The notes under the pieces: model-generated | What the model saw: only the letters and a program-made list of their open reading frames with translations | What the model was told of the DNA's origin: nothing | Database searches by the model: none | Shown: one piece after another, positions 41,652 to 50,269 of the stretch | Position numbering within the stretch: position 1 is the first letter of the stretch | Layout: each line of letters opens with the position of its first letter | Made by a program: the position numbers and the translations under genes | Origin: Olsenella profusa | Lineage (GTDB): Bacteria; Actinomycetota; Coriobacteriia; Coriobacteriales; Atopobiaceae | DNA length: 64,000 bases | NCBI RefSeq assembly: GCF_016900315.1 | Contig: NZ_JACSNQ010000003.1 | Coordinates: 124,001 to 188,000, forward strand | Direction: 5' to 3'

Positions 41652-43157
41652 CTACCGCACCTCAAGCGTCCCCAGCAGCGCCCGATGGTCCGTCCCGCCC
41701 ACCTCGATTGCCTCAAGCGAGCTCACCACCAGGCCGGAGTTCCGTGCGTAGACGATATGGTCGATCTCGATCAGCGACGGCAGCGCACCGGAGGGGTACG
41801 TCATGTGGAATCCCTCGCCGCTCTGTTCGCCGGCATCCACAAAGCTGGAGCCCAGAAGCTCGCGGAAGCGCGCGTGGTCCCACGTGGAATTGAAGTCGCC
41901 CATGACCAGGTAGGTGTGGTCGTAGTCGGAAAGCGAGCCGATCACGGAAAGCCCGGAGTCCCACAGGTCCTGCGCCCCGCGCACCGGTGAGTTGGGGTGC
42001 ACGCTCACCACGCGCACCGATCTTCCGCCAATCTGCACGGTTCCTGCTGGCATCGAGCTGGTCTCAATGGGCAGCAGGTTGCCCGAGACGTTGCTCATGG
42101 GCGAGAGGCTCCAGATGCCGTTGCGCCCGCCGTTGCTCACCTCGGACGCGGCGTCGGAAATGACGTAGTACGGCAGCAGGTCGTAGATCCCGGCGTTCCC
42201 CAGCTCGGCGATGAACTCGTCCGAGAGCTCCTGCATGCAAAGAACCTCAACGTTCTGCGAGCGCACCAGGTCAACGACCTCCTGCGCGGACGCGTCGCCG
42301 TTGTGCGTGTTGAGCGTCATGATGCGCGCGGCGGAGTCGGCTGGGTCGGCCGCGGTCTGCGTGGCAGCGGCGGCTGAGGCCGAGACGCGCTCCCCGGGCA
42401 GCAGGTAGCCGTGATGCCACCACACCATAACGGCCAGCGCGGCGACGGTGACCACCAGCAGCAGCCGACGCCGCCACAGCGCAGCCAACACCAGGCACAC
42501 AATGATCGGCGCAAACAGCAGCGGGATGAACGAGACCGCCTCGGGCACCAGCCGGCCGTTCGCAAGCTCCGACGGCAGCACCCGCAGTGCCATCAGACCC
42601 AGCACGCCAAGCATGACCAGCCACAACAGGCTCGAGAGGCAACCGTGACTCGCCGCCCTTCTCAGCCTGCGCCCAGACGCCCGGCGAGAAGAACCTCTCT
42701 CAGAGGGCTCCGTGTCCTGGGCGTGACTGTCCGCCGACCGCGGCGCCGCCACGGTAACGCGGGGTCCCGGAGCCGTGTCCCCGGTGGGGGCTTCAACGAC
42801 AGGGCGAGGGCGTACGATCGTTGACGACGGCTCAAGCCACTCGTCCACCGCCTGTGCCGCCGCCGTGTCTGACTCGTCGTTAGGCTCCGGCAGGGCCGTC
42901 GTCATGGCCCACTCCTCGTCGGACATGGGCTCCCAGCGGGCGTCCGTATCCTCGGGCTCTGCTGGGTTCGGTAGATCTGCCGAGAAGGGCACTGCCCGCA
43001 TGGCGGGGGAAGGGGCGGGCCCTTCCGGCCCCATCAGCCGGGTGGCACCGTCATTCGTGGGAGCGGCCTGGCCCTCGCCAGACCGGGCGCCCTGCGCCTC
43101 AGTGGCCTCGCAGCCCGAGGGTCGCATCGTTTCGTTCTCGCGGAAGTGCTGCGCCAT
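41652..43157 (-). CDS. Membrane-anchored endonuclease/exonuclease/phosphatase-family protein
   Basis: The protein has 501 residues. ATG at 43157 has AAAGGGG 6 bases upstream; TTG at 43175 is rejected. The first ~165 residues are disordered and acidic/Pro-rich (cytoplasmic). Three helices follow at about 172-195, 205-230 and 233-252. The external EEP domain (~275-500) has TLNTHNGDASAQEVVDLV, MQEL (Glu), VSVHPNSP, GDFNSTWDH (Asp, Asn) and GGTDHRALLGTL (Asp-His), so the catalytic set looks complete. Relatives include DNase I-like nucleases and phosphodiesterases. Outside location suggests action on extracellular DNA or lipids. An exact dispersed word lies at 42683-42694, coding in the disordered-to-membrane junction. 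TAGGAT on the minus strand (43190-43195) may be the -10. Confidence 0.85.
   Translation of the reverse strand: MAQHFRENETMRPSGCEATEAQGARSGEGQAAPTNDGATRLMGPEGPAPSPAMRAVPFSADLPNPAEPEDTDARWEPMSDEEWAMTTALPEPNDESDTAAAQAVDEWLEPSSTIVRPRPVVEAPTGDTAPGPRVTVAAPRSADSHAQDTEPSERGSSRRASGRRLRRAASHGCLSSLLWLVMLGVLGLMALRVLPSELANGRLVPEAVSFIPLLFAPIIVCLVLAALWRRRLLLVVTVAALAVMVWWHHGYLLPGERVSASAAAATQTAADPADSAARIMTLNTHNGDASAQEVVDLVRSQNVEVLCMQELSDEFIAELGNAGIYDLLPYYVISDAASEVSNGGRNGIWSLSPMSNVSGNLLPIETSSMPAGTVQIGGRSVRVVSVHPNSPVRGAQDLWDSGLSVIGSLSDYDHTYLVMGDFNSTWDHARFRELLGSSFVDAGEQSGEGFHMTYPSGALPSLIEIDHIVYARNSGLVVSSLEAIEVGGTDHRALLGTLEVR
42683..42694 (+). repeat. Dispersed 12-bp word, exact copy, within coding sequence
   Basis: GGCGAGAAGAAC lies antisense to the nuclease-family gene. 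On the coding strand the stretch reads GSSRRA, in its disordered cytoplasmic segment. Confidence 0.85.
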
Positions 43158-44532
<1,375 letters not shown>

Positions 44533-44631
44533 GCCGTCACCGGTACGGCGCGGCCCACGTCCTCCCGTGGCCAGCCCTGGCTGCGAGGCTTTTCCTCGTC
44601 TTAGGTCGGCGGGGTAGAGGACTCATGTACT

Positions 44632-44643
44632 GGCGAGAAAAAC
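44632..44643 (+). repeat. Dispersed 12-bp word, one mismatch
   Basis: GGCGAGAAAAAC lies in the 148-bp gap between rfbB and the MEMO/AMMECR1 gene, some 37 bp before its start codon. Confidence 0.6.
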
Positions 44644-44680
44644 GGGCACAATGTCGGTAACGCCGTCTGAGGAGGCTGCC

Positions 44681-46087
44681 ATGTCCGTTGTTGCCGCGTT
44701 TGCCGTTCCGCACCCGCCCGTGATCGTGCCGGGGGTGGGCCACGGCCGAGAGGAGGGCGCGGCGGCAACCATCGCCGCCTACGAGGAGGCAGCCCGCCGC
44801 ATCGCCGACCTTGCGCCTGACACGCTGGTGATTTCCAGTCCGCACACCGTTTCCTACCTAGACTACCTGCATGTCTCCCCGGGGCGCGGCGCCCACGGGG
44901 ACTTCTCCGATTTCGGCGACCGCGCTGACTCCTCGTCCGTCATCTACGACGAGGAGTTCGTCCGGGAGCTCTGCGCGGAGGCCGAGGATGCCTGCATTCC
45001 AGCCGGAACCCGGGGCGAACGCGACCCCTCGCTTGACTGGGGCGTTCTCGTCCCGCTCCACTTCATCCAACAGCGCCGCGATGCCAGCGAGTTTAAGGTG
45101 GTTCGCATGGGACTCGCGGGCTTCTCGCCAATTGAGCATTATCGGCTGGGGCGGCTCGTTCAGCAGACGGCCGAGCGGCTTGGTCGGCGCGTGGTCTACG
45201 TGGCGTCCGGCGACCTCTCGCACAAGCTCTCCGCGGACGGCCTCTACGGGTTCCATCCGGACGGGCCCACCTTTGATCAGGCGGTGTGTGACGTCTTTGA
45301 GACGGGGAACTTCCTGAGTCTTCTCACAATGGACCCGGGCCTCTGCGAGCGTGCGGCGGAGTGTGGGCTACGTTCGTTCCAGATCATGGCAGGAGCGCTC
45401 GACGGTACGCCGGTGCGGCCCGAACTGCTCTCTCACGAGGCGCCGTTTGGCGTGGGCTATGGCGTTGCGGCCTTCACGCCCACGGGCCCGGCCGGGTCTG
45501 ACCCGGCGCGCTCGTATGAGGAGGCCTATCTTTCCTGGCACGCAGACCAGCTCGCGCAGACGCGGGCTACCGAGGACCCGTACGTCCGCCTTGCGCGCGC
45601 CTCCCTGGAATCTTACGTGCGTACGGGGAAGAGCCTGCGCCTTCCAGACGACCTGCCCGCCGGGCTCGCGAGCCGTCGTGCGGGCGCGTTCGTCTCACTC
45701 AAGAAGGACGGGCGCCTGCGCGGCTGCATCGGGACCATCGCGCCCACTCGCGCAAGCCTTGCGGAGGAGATCGTGGCCAACGCAGTCTCAGCTGGCTGCC
45801 ATGACCCGCGCTTCTCGCCGGTCACGGCCGACGAGCTTGACGAGCTTGTCTATGACGTGGACGTGCTCGGCGCGCCGGAGCCGGTGGCGGATCGCAGCCA
45901 GCTTGACCCTGCGCGCTACGGCGTCATCGTGAGCACGCCCGACGGGCGGCGCGGCCTGCTGCTGCCCGCGCTCGACGGCGTGGACACCGCCGACGAGCAG
46001 CTGCGGATAGCCGCACGCAAGGGTGGCATCTCCCTTGCCAAGAAGAACGTGCGCCTGGAGCGCTTTGAGGTGGTGCGTCACCCGTGA
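44681..46087 (+). CDS. Fused class III dioxygenase-like (MEMO-type) and AMMECR1 protein
   Basis: The protein has 468 residues. ATG at 44681 has GAGGAGG 5 bases upstream; an ATG at 44651 is rejected. Residues ~1-275 are LigB/MEMO-like: VPHPPVIVPGVGHG, ISSPHTVSYLDY, DWGVLVPLHFI and SGDLSHKL, with His residues placed as in extradiol dioxygenases. Residues ~285-465 are AMMECR1: YVRLARASLESYVRTGK, GAFVSLKKDGRLRGCIGTI, HDPRFSPVTADEL and a C-terminal QLRIAARKGG. MEMO and AMMECR1 proteins with a radical SAM enzyme form the conserved AmmeMemoRadiSam trio, whose reaction is not known. The gene overlaps the radical SAM gene by 4 bp (GTGA). Confidence 0.92.
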   Translation: MSVVAAFAVPHPPVIVPGVGHGREEGAAATIAAYEEAARRIADLAPDTLVISSPHTVSYLDYLHVSPGRGAHGDFSDFGDRADSSSVIYDEEFVRELCAEAEDACIPAGTRGERDPSLDWGVLVPLHFIQQRRDASEFKVVRMGLAGFSPIEHYRLGRLVQQTAERLGRRVVYVASGDLSHKLSADGLYGFHPDGPTFDQAVCDVFETGNFLSLLTMDPGLCERAAECGLRSFQIMAGALDGTPVRPELLSHEAPFGVGYGVAAFTPTGPAGSDPARSYEEAYLSWHADQLAQTRATEDPYVRLARASLESYVRTGKSLRLPDDLPAGLASRRAGAFVSLKKDGRLRGCIGTIAPTRASLAEEIVANAVSAGCHDPRFSPVTADELDELVYDVDVLGAPEPVADRSQLDPARYGVIVSTPDGRRGLLLPALDGVDTADEQLRIAARKGGISLAKKNVRLERFEVVRHP

Positions 46088-46959
46088 GCGTCGAGTCGTG
46101 CGCGACGTGTGACGTCTGCCCGCGTCACTGTCGACTTTCTCCGGGCGCGCTTGGCGCGTGCCGGGCGCGGCGCAACGTTGGTGGCGTGGTGGTGCCGGAG
46201 AACTACGGCCGCGTGACCTCGCTTGCGCTCGACCCTGTTGAGAAGAAGCCGCTGGCGCGCTGGCTCCACGGCAGCTACGTGGTCTCCGTGGGAGGCTACG
46301 GCTGCAACCTGACGTGTCCGTTCTGTCAGAATCACGAGATCTCGCAGGCAGGCAAGGATGACGTTCACTGGCGAGAAATCTCCCCGAAGGCTCTCGTGGA
46401 GCTTACTGCTGACGCTGCGGCGCGAGATCGTCGCGTGGCGGGGATAGCCTTTACCTACAACGAGCCGCTCGTGGGCTGGGAGTACGTGAGAGACGTGGCG
46501 CGGCTGGCACGCAGGCGTGGCCTTGCATCCGTGCTGGTTTCTAACGGCTGCGCCGACCTGCGGGTCATTGAGAGCCTAGCGCCTCTTCTGGATGCGGCGA
46601 ACATCGACCTCAAGGGCTTCTCGCCAGCGTTTTACGAGGCGTGCGGGGCTCCGACAGCAGCGCTTGACGCAGTGAGGGCAACGATTGAGCGCCTTGCGGC
46701 CGAGTCTGGCTGCCACCTCGAGGTCACGACGCTCGTGGTACCCGGCATGAACGACTCCGAAGACGAGATGGATGCTATCGCGACGTGGCTGGCCGGCCTC
46801 ATGGGCGGTTGCGGTGCCGACGAGCTCACCCTGCACGTCACCCGCTTCTTTGGGCGCTGGCGGATGGCCGATACGGCCCCGACTCCGGTGGAGACGGTCT
46901 ATCGGCTTGCTGACGTGGCGCGCCGCCACCTTCGGTACGTCTTCACGGGCAACTGCTGA
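46084..46959 (+). CDS. amrS: AmmeMemoRadiSam system radical SAM enzyme
   Basis: The protein has 291 residues. GTG at 46084 overlaps the previous stop (GTGA), so translation is coupled. The N-terminal CATCDVCPRHCRL and GACRARR are typical, and the cluster motif is CNLTCPFCQN (~76-85). TYNEPLVGWEYV and ANIDLKGFSPAFYEACGA follow, then VTTLVVPGMNDSEDEM, as in PflA-like/AmrS activases. It is predicted to generate a 5'-deoxyadenosyl radical for substrate or partner modification; the partner is unknown but the fused MEMO/AMMECR1 protein is the obvious candidate. It ends 10 bp from the convergent transporter gene, without a terminator between them. Confidence 0.92.
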   Translation: MSVESCATCDVCPRHCRLSPGALGACRARRNVGGVVVPENYGRVTSLALDPVEKKPLARWLHGSYVVSVGGYGCNLTCPFCQNHEISQAGKDDVHWREISPKALVELTADAAARDRRVAGIAFTYNEPLVGWEYVRDVARLARRRGLASVLVSNGCADLRVIESLAPLLDAANIDLKGFSPAFYEACGAPTAALDAVRATIERLAAESGCHLEVTTLVVPGMNDSEDEMDAIATWLAGLMGGCGADELTLHVTRFFGRWRMADTAPTPVETVYRLADVARRHLRYVFTGNC

Positions 46960-46969
46960 GCGGCGCCCC

Positions 46970-48241
46970 CTACACCCCCATAGCCTGCATCACGAACATC
47001 ACCACGGTGAGCACCGCCACGGCAACGACCATCGCCCAGGTGAGCGTGTTCCACACGCGGCCGTTGGCAAAGCGTCCCATGACGTGGCGGTCGCTCGCAA
47101 TGAGCACCATGAACACCAGCAGCACCGGCAGCAGCACGCCGTTGATGACCTGCGCGAGCATCATGATCCCAAACAGGTCCACGTTGGGCAGCACCACCAC
47201 GAGCGCGGAGACAAAGATCACCGCCGTGATGATGCCACGATAGACCGGCGCCTCGGTCCAGCTGCGGTCGGCGCCGCGCTCCCAGCCGAAGGCCTCGCAG
47301 ATGGCGCTCGACGTGATGCCCGGCAGCACGCACGCAGCCAGGAACGACGCCCCCACCAGCCCCGCGCCAAAGAGGGCCTCGGCGTAGTCGCCCACCAGGG
47401 GCGCCAGCGCGCTCGCGGCCGCCTGGGCGCTGTCCACCGTGACGCCCGCCGGGAAGAGGACCGCGCCGGTGGTCAGGATGATGAACCAGCTGATGACGCT
47501 TGCCACCACGGCCCCGGTCACGGTGTCGATCCGCTGGTAGGGGAGGTCGTCGGCGTGCGCGTTCTTCTCGACCACGTTGCTCTGCGCCAAAAAGAGCATC
47601 CACGGCGCGATGGTGGTGCCGATGTTGGCCACCAGCAGCGAGAGGTAGGCCGGGCTCCCGGAGAGCTGCGGCACCACGGTGGCCGTGAGGGCCGCCCCCC
47701 AGTCGGGACCAACCATGACCCCGGCCACCACGTAGGTAACGAACACGCACGCCACGGCGAGAAGGACCTTCTCGATGCGGCGGTACGACCCGCTCATCGT
47801 GAGCATCCAGATGGCGACGGCCGCCACGGGGACGGAGACGTAGACGGGCACGCCGAAGAGCGCCAGGCCGGACGCGATGCCGGCGAACTCGGAGAGCGTG
47901 ACCGTGGTGTTGGAGACCAGGAGCGCGAGCATGGCCACGGCGGAGAGCCGCACGCCGAACTGCTCGCGGATGAGCGAGGCGAAGCCCTTTCCGGTGACGC
48001 AGCCCATGCGCGCGGCGGTCTCCTGCGCCACGATGAGCAGGAAGCACATCACCGGCACGGTCCAGAGCTGGCCGAAGCCGAACAGGGCGCCGGCGTTGGA
48101 GTAGGTGGCCACGCCGCCGGCGTCGGCGCCCGCCAGCGCGGCGAGCATGCCGGGGCCCATCGCGGCGAGGACGCGGCGGGGCTCGAGCCGCGCCCGGCTG
48201 CCCGCGTCGTCGCGCGACTTGCGCCGGGCCACGCTAGCCAA
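46970..48241 (-). CDS. Nramp-related divalent metal transporter, probably Mg2+-type (NRMT-like)
   Basis: The protein has 423 residues from TTG at 48241, overlapping the previous gene by 8 bp; GTG at 48232 is an alternative. About eleven helices are predicted. In helix 1 the Nramp metal motif DPGN reads D40-AGG, and the helix 6 MPH-type motif reads APWMLFLAQ. Canonical Mn/Fe Nramps need the Met of helix 6 and the Asn of helix 1. Loss of both is the hallmark of Nramp-related Mg2+ transporters, a clade characterised in the coriobacterium Eggerthella lenta. The MgtE-like gene directly upstream supports Mg2+. Exact substrate remains inferred. Two one-mismatch dispersed words (47561-47572, 47756-47767) lie inside. 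Confidence 0.85.
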   Translation of the reverse strand: MASVARRKSRDDAGSRARLEPRRVLAAMGPGMLAALAGADAGGVATYSNAGALFGFGQLWTVPVMCFLLIVAQETAARMGCVTGKGFASLIREQFGVRLSAVAMLALLVSNTTVTLSEFAGIASGLALFGVPVYVSVPVAAVAIWMLTMSGSYRRIEKVLLAVACVFVTYVVAGVMVGPDWGAALTATVVPQLSGSPAYLSLLVANIGTTIAPWMLFLAQSNVVEKNAHADDLPYQRIDTVTGAVVASVISWFIILTTGAVLFPAGVTVDSAQAAASALAPLVGDYAEALFGAGLVGASFLAACVLPGITSSAICEAFGWERGADRSWTEAPVYRGIITAVIFVSALVVVLPNVDLFGIMMLAQVINGVLLPVLLVFMVLIASDRHVMGRFANGRVWNTLTWAMVVAVAVLTVVMFVMQAMGV

Positions 48242-50096
48242 CCGTCCCGGGCTGTCCCGTGGCCAGCATCGCGGCCAAGAGGAACACGGCCACCGTCACG
48301 AGCATCGCCACCACGGCGAGCGTGAAGCCGGAGGTCTCCTTGTTGGCGTCGTCACGCCGGCGCAGGACAACCAGGTAGACCGGCGAGGTGGCAAAGGAGA
48401 CGAAGATCGCCGCCGCGGCCGCCACGCCCCCGCGCGCGAGCGCGTCGCCGCTCCCGGGGGTGGGGACCCACGCGGGCGGCGCCAGGGTGGGGACGACCTG
48501 CGCAACGCAGACCGTCACGAGCGCCACCAGCGCGCCGAGCACGAGGCCGAGGCCCAGCCCCCTGAAGGCAAAGCCGATGAGCGAGGGGGAGTCCTCGTCG
48601 TCGGGGTCGTGCTCGAGGAAGAAGCTGGTCACGTAAGAGACCGCGTCGTTGGCAAGCACGAGTGCCGCCGCAAGCGGGGCGCAGAGCGTCAGCACCTCGG
48701 GCACCAACAGCCGCCCGCCCAGGGCGAGCTCGAGCGCAAGCGCGCAGAGGGCCCACGGGAGCACCCAGGCGCTGCGGCGCAGGAGCCAGGCCAGGGCGCT
48801 CGTGTGGCCGGAGTCGTCGCCCTCGACCGAGCCGCCTGCCACGCGCAGGTCCTGTGCGTGCTCCTCCTCCAGGACGTCCAGCGCGTCGTCCACGGTCACG
48901 ATGCCCAGCAGCCGCCCGTCGTCGTTGACCACCGGCATGGCCAGCAGGTTGTACTTGGCGATGTCCTCGGCCACGTCCTCCTGGTCGTCCTCGGGGCCGG
49001 CCGTGATGAGGTCCTCGGTGGCGAGGTCGGCGAGCGGGGCCTTGGGGTCGGACACCAGCAGGCTCATGAGCGGCACCGCGCCCGCGAGCTTGCCCTCCTC
49101 GTCGTTCAGGTAGACGTAGCGGACGCTCTCGAAGTCCTCGTCCAGCCCGCGCAGCAGCGCCACGGCGTCGCCCACCGTGGAGCCCTCGCCCAGCACGGCC
49201 ACCTCGGAGGTCATGATGCGGCCCGCCGTGCCCTCACGGTAGCCCAGGAGCTGCCGGACGGCGCGCTGCTCCTTGACGCCCATCAGGCGCAGGAGCTTCT
49301 CGGCCTTGTCGTAGTCCAGCTCGGAGACCAGCTCGGCGGCGTCGTCGGGGTCCATCTCGGACAGCATGCGGGAGGCGTCGGTCTCGTTCATGCCGCCCAT
49401 GAGCTCCACGGCCATCGCGTCGTCGTCGAACTCCGCCATGGCGCCCGCGCGCTGCTCGTCGTCAAGCTGGGCGAAGACCTGGCCGCGCAGCCGTGGGTCC
49501 AGCCGCTCGATGATGTCGGCGATGTCGGCGGGGTGCATGTCGTCGAGGGTCTTGTGGGAGACGGAGAGCTTCACGTTGGAGAGGTCGCGCTCCACGAGGT
49601 CCATGTAGCTCCACGCGATGATCTTCTCCGGCAGCGGGTGGCCGAAGGTGCGCGCCAGCCGCAGCGCCAGGCGCTCGAGCGCCGGGTGGAGGCTGCGCAG
49701 CAGGCCGCGCACGCCCACCTCGGCGCCCAGCAGGCGCAGCTGCGTGGAGCTGGTGTCGGAGAGCTTGAGGTCGTTCACGCGCACGACGCGCATACCGTGC
49801 GTGTCCACGATCTGCTTGTTCAGGATGTCGCGGGCGAGCAGGACCTCGTCCGGCTGCAGGTAGGAGAAGCGCAGGTCGGTGGCTATGACCTTAAGGCGGA
49901 CCTCGTGCTCGTCGTAGGTCTCCACGTACTTGCGCCAGGAGATCATGATGGGGGTGCGACCGGGCCCCATGAAGGCCAGGCTCGTGATGCGGGGGAAGAC
50001 CTCGCCGGTGGCGATGCCCAGGTCAGAGACCGTGCCGACCTTCTCGCCATCGGCATCAAGAACGGGGTTGCCCAAGAGCTGGGACAGGTAGATCAT
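48234..50096 (-). CDS. PRC-barrel, MgtE_N, CBS and divergent membrane-domain protein
   Basis: The protein has 620 residues. ATG at 50096 has AAGGAG 6-7 bases upstream. Residues ~1-80 are a PRC barrel (MIYLSQLLGNPVLDADGEKVG). MgtE_N follows at ~180-310, with superhelical repeats (MHPADIADIIERLDP, ELDYDKAEKLL) ending in TAGRIMTSE, a hallmark of MgtE. A CBS pair lies at ~310-440 (NLLAMPVVNDDGRLLGIVTVDD). Five helices fill ~455-615, but they lack the GGNxGxQ and pore motifs of MgtE. It therefore seems to be an Mg2+-sensing, MgtE-like regulator or scaffold rather than a channel. The 8-bp overlap with the Nramp-related gene suggests a joint complex. Confidence 0.85.
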   Translation of the reverse strand: MIYLSQLLGNPVLDADGEKVGTVSDLGIATGEVFPRITSLAFMGPGRTPIMISWRKYVETYDEHEVRLKVIATDLRFSYLQPDEVLLARDILNKQIVDTHGMRVVRVNDLKLSDTSSTQLRLLGAEVGVRGLLRSLHPALERLALRLARTFGHPLPEKIIAWSYMDLVERDLSNVKLSVSHKTLDDMHPADIADIIERLDPRLRGQVFAQLDDEQRAGAMAEFDDDAMAVELMGGMNETDASRMLSEMDPDDAAELVSELDYDKAEKLLRLMGVKEQRAVRQLLGYREGTAGRIMTSEVAVLGEGSTVGDAVALLRGLDEDFESVRYVYLNDEEGKLAGAVPLMSLLVSDPKAPLADLATEDLITAGPEDDQEDVAEDIAKYNLLAMPVVNDDGRLLGIVTVDDALDVLEEEHAQDLRVAGGSVEGDDSGHTSALAWLLRRSAWVLPWALCALALELALGGRLLVPEVLTLCAPLAAALVLANDAVSYVTSFFLEHDPDDEDSPSLIGFAFRGLGLGLVLGALVALVTVCVAQVVPTLAPPAWVPTPGSGDALARGGVAAAAAIFVSFATSPVYLVVLRRRDDANKETSGFTLAVVAMLVTVAVFLLAAMLATGQPGTVG

Positions 50097-50114
50097 TCGC
50101 GCTCCTTACGTGTT

Positions 50115-50128
50115 GCGTCGGCCGACGC
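50115..50128. promoter_or_regulatory. 14-bp palindrome in the leader of the MgtE-like gene
   Basis: GCGTCGGCCGACGC lies 19 bp before the start codon at 50096, within a leader of about 110 nt that begins after TACAAT on the minus strand (50214-50219, the likely -10). It is a candidate operator or attenuating hairpin. I do not recognise an M-box or ykkC-type riboswitch. Confidence 0.4.
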
Positions 50129-50269
50129 GCCGTGTGGGAGCGCGCCGCAGGCTCATCGACAGTGAGGTCGAGGTTTCATGCGGACCTTTCTCTTGGGTTG
50201 CGTTGCCTGAGCCATTGTAGTCCCGCGAGCGAGCGGCCGCTATCATGAACCCAGAGAGAAGGAGGCCTC

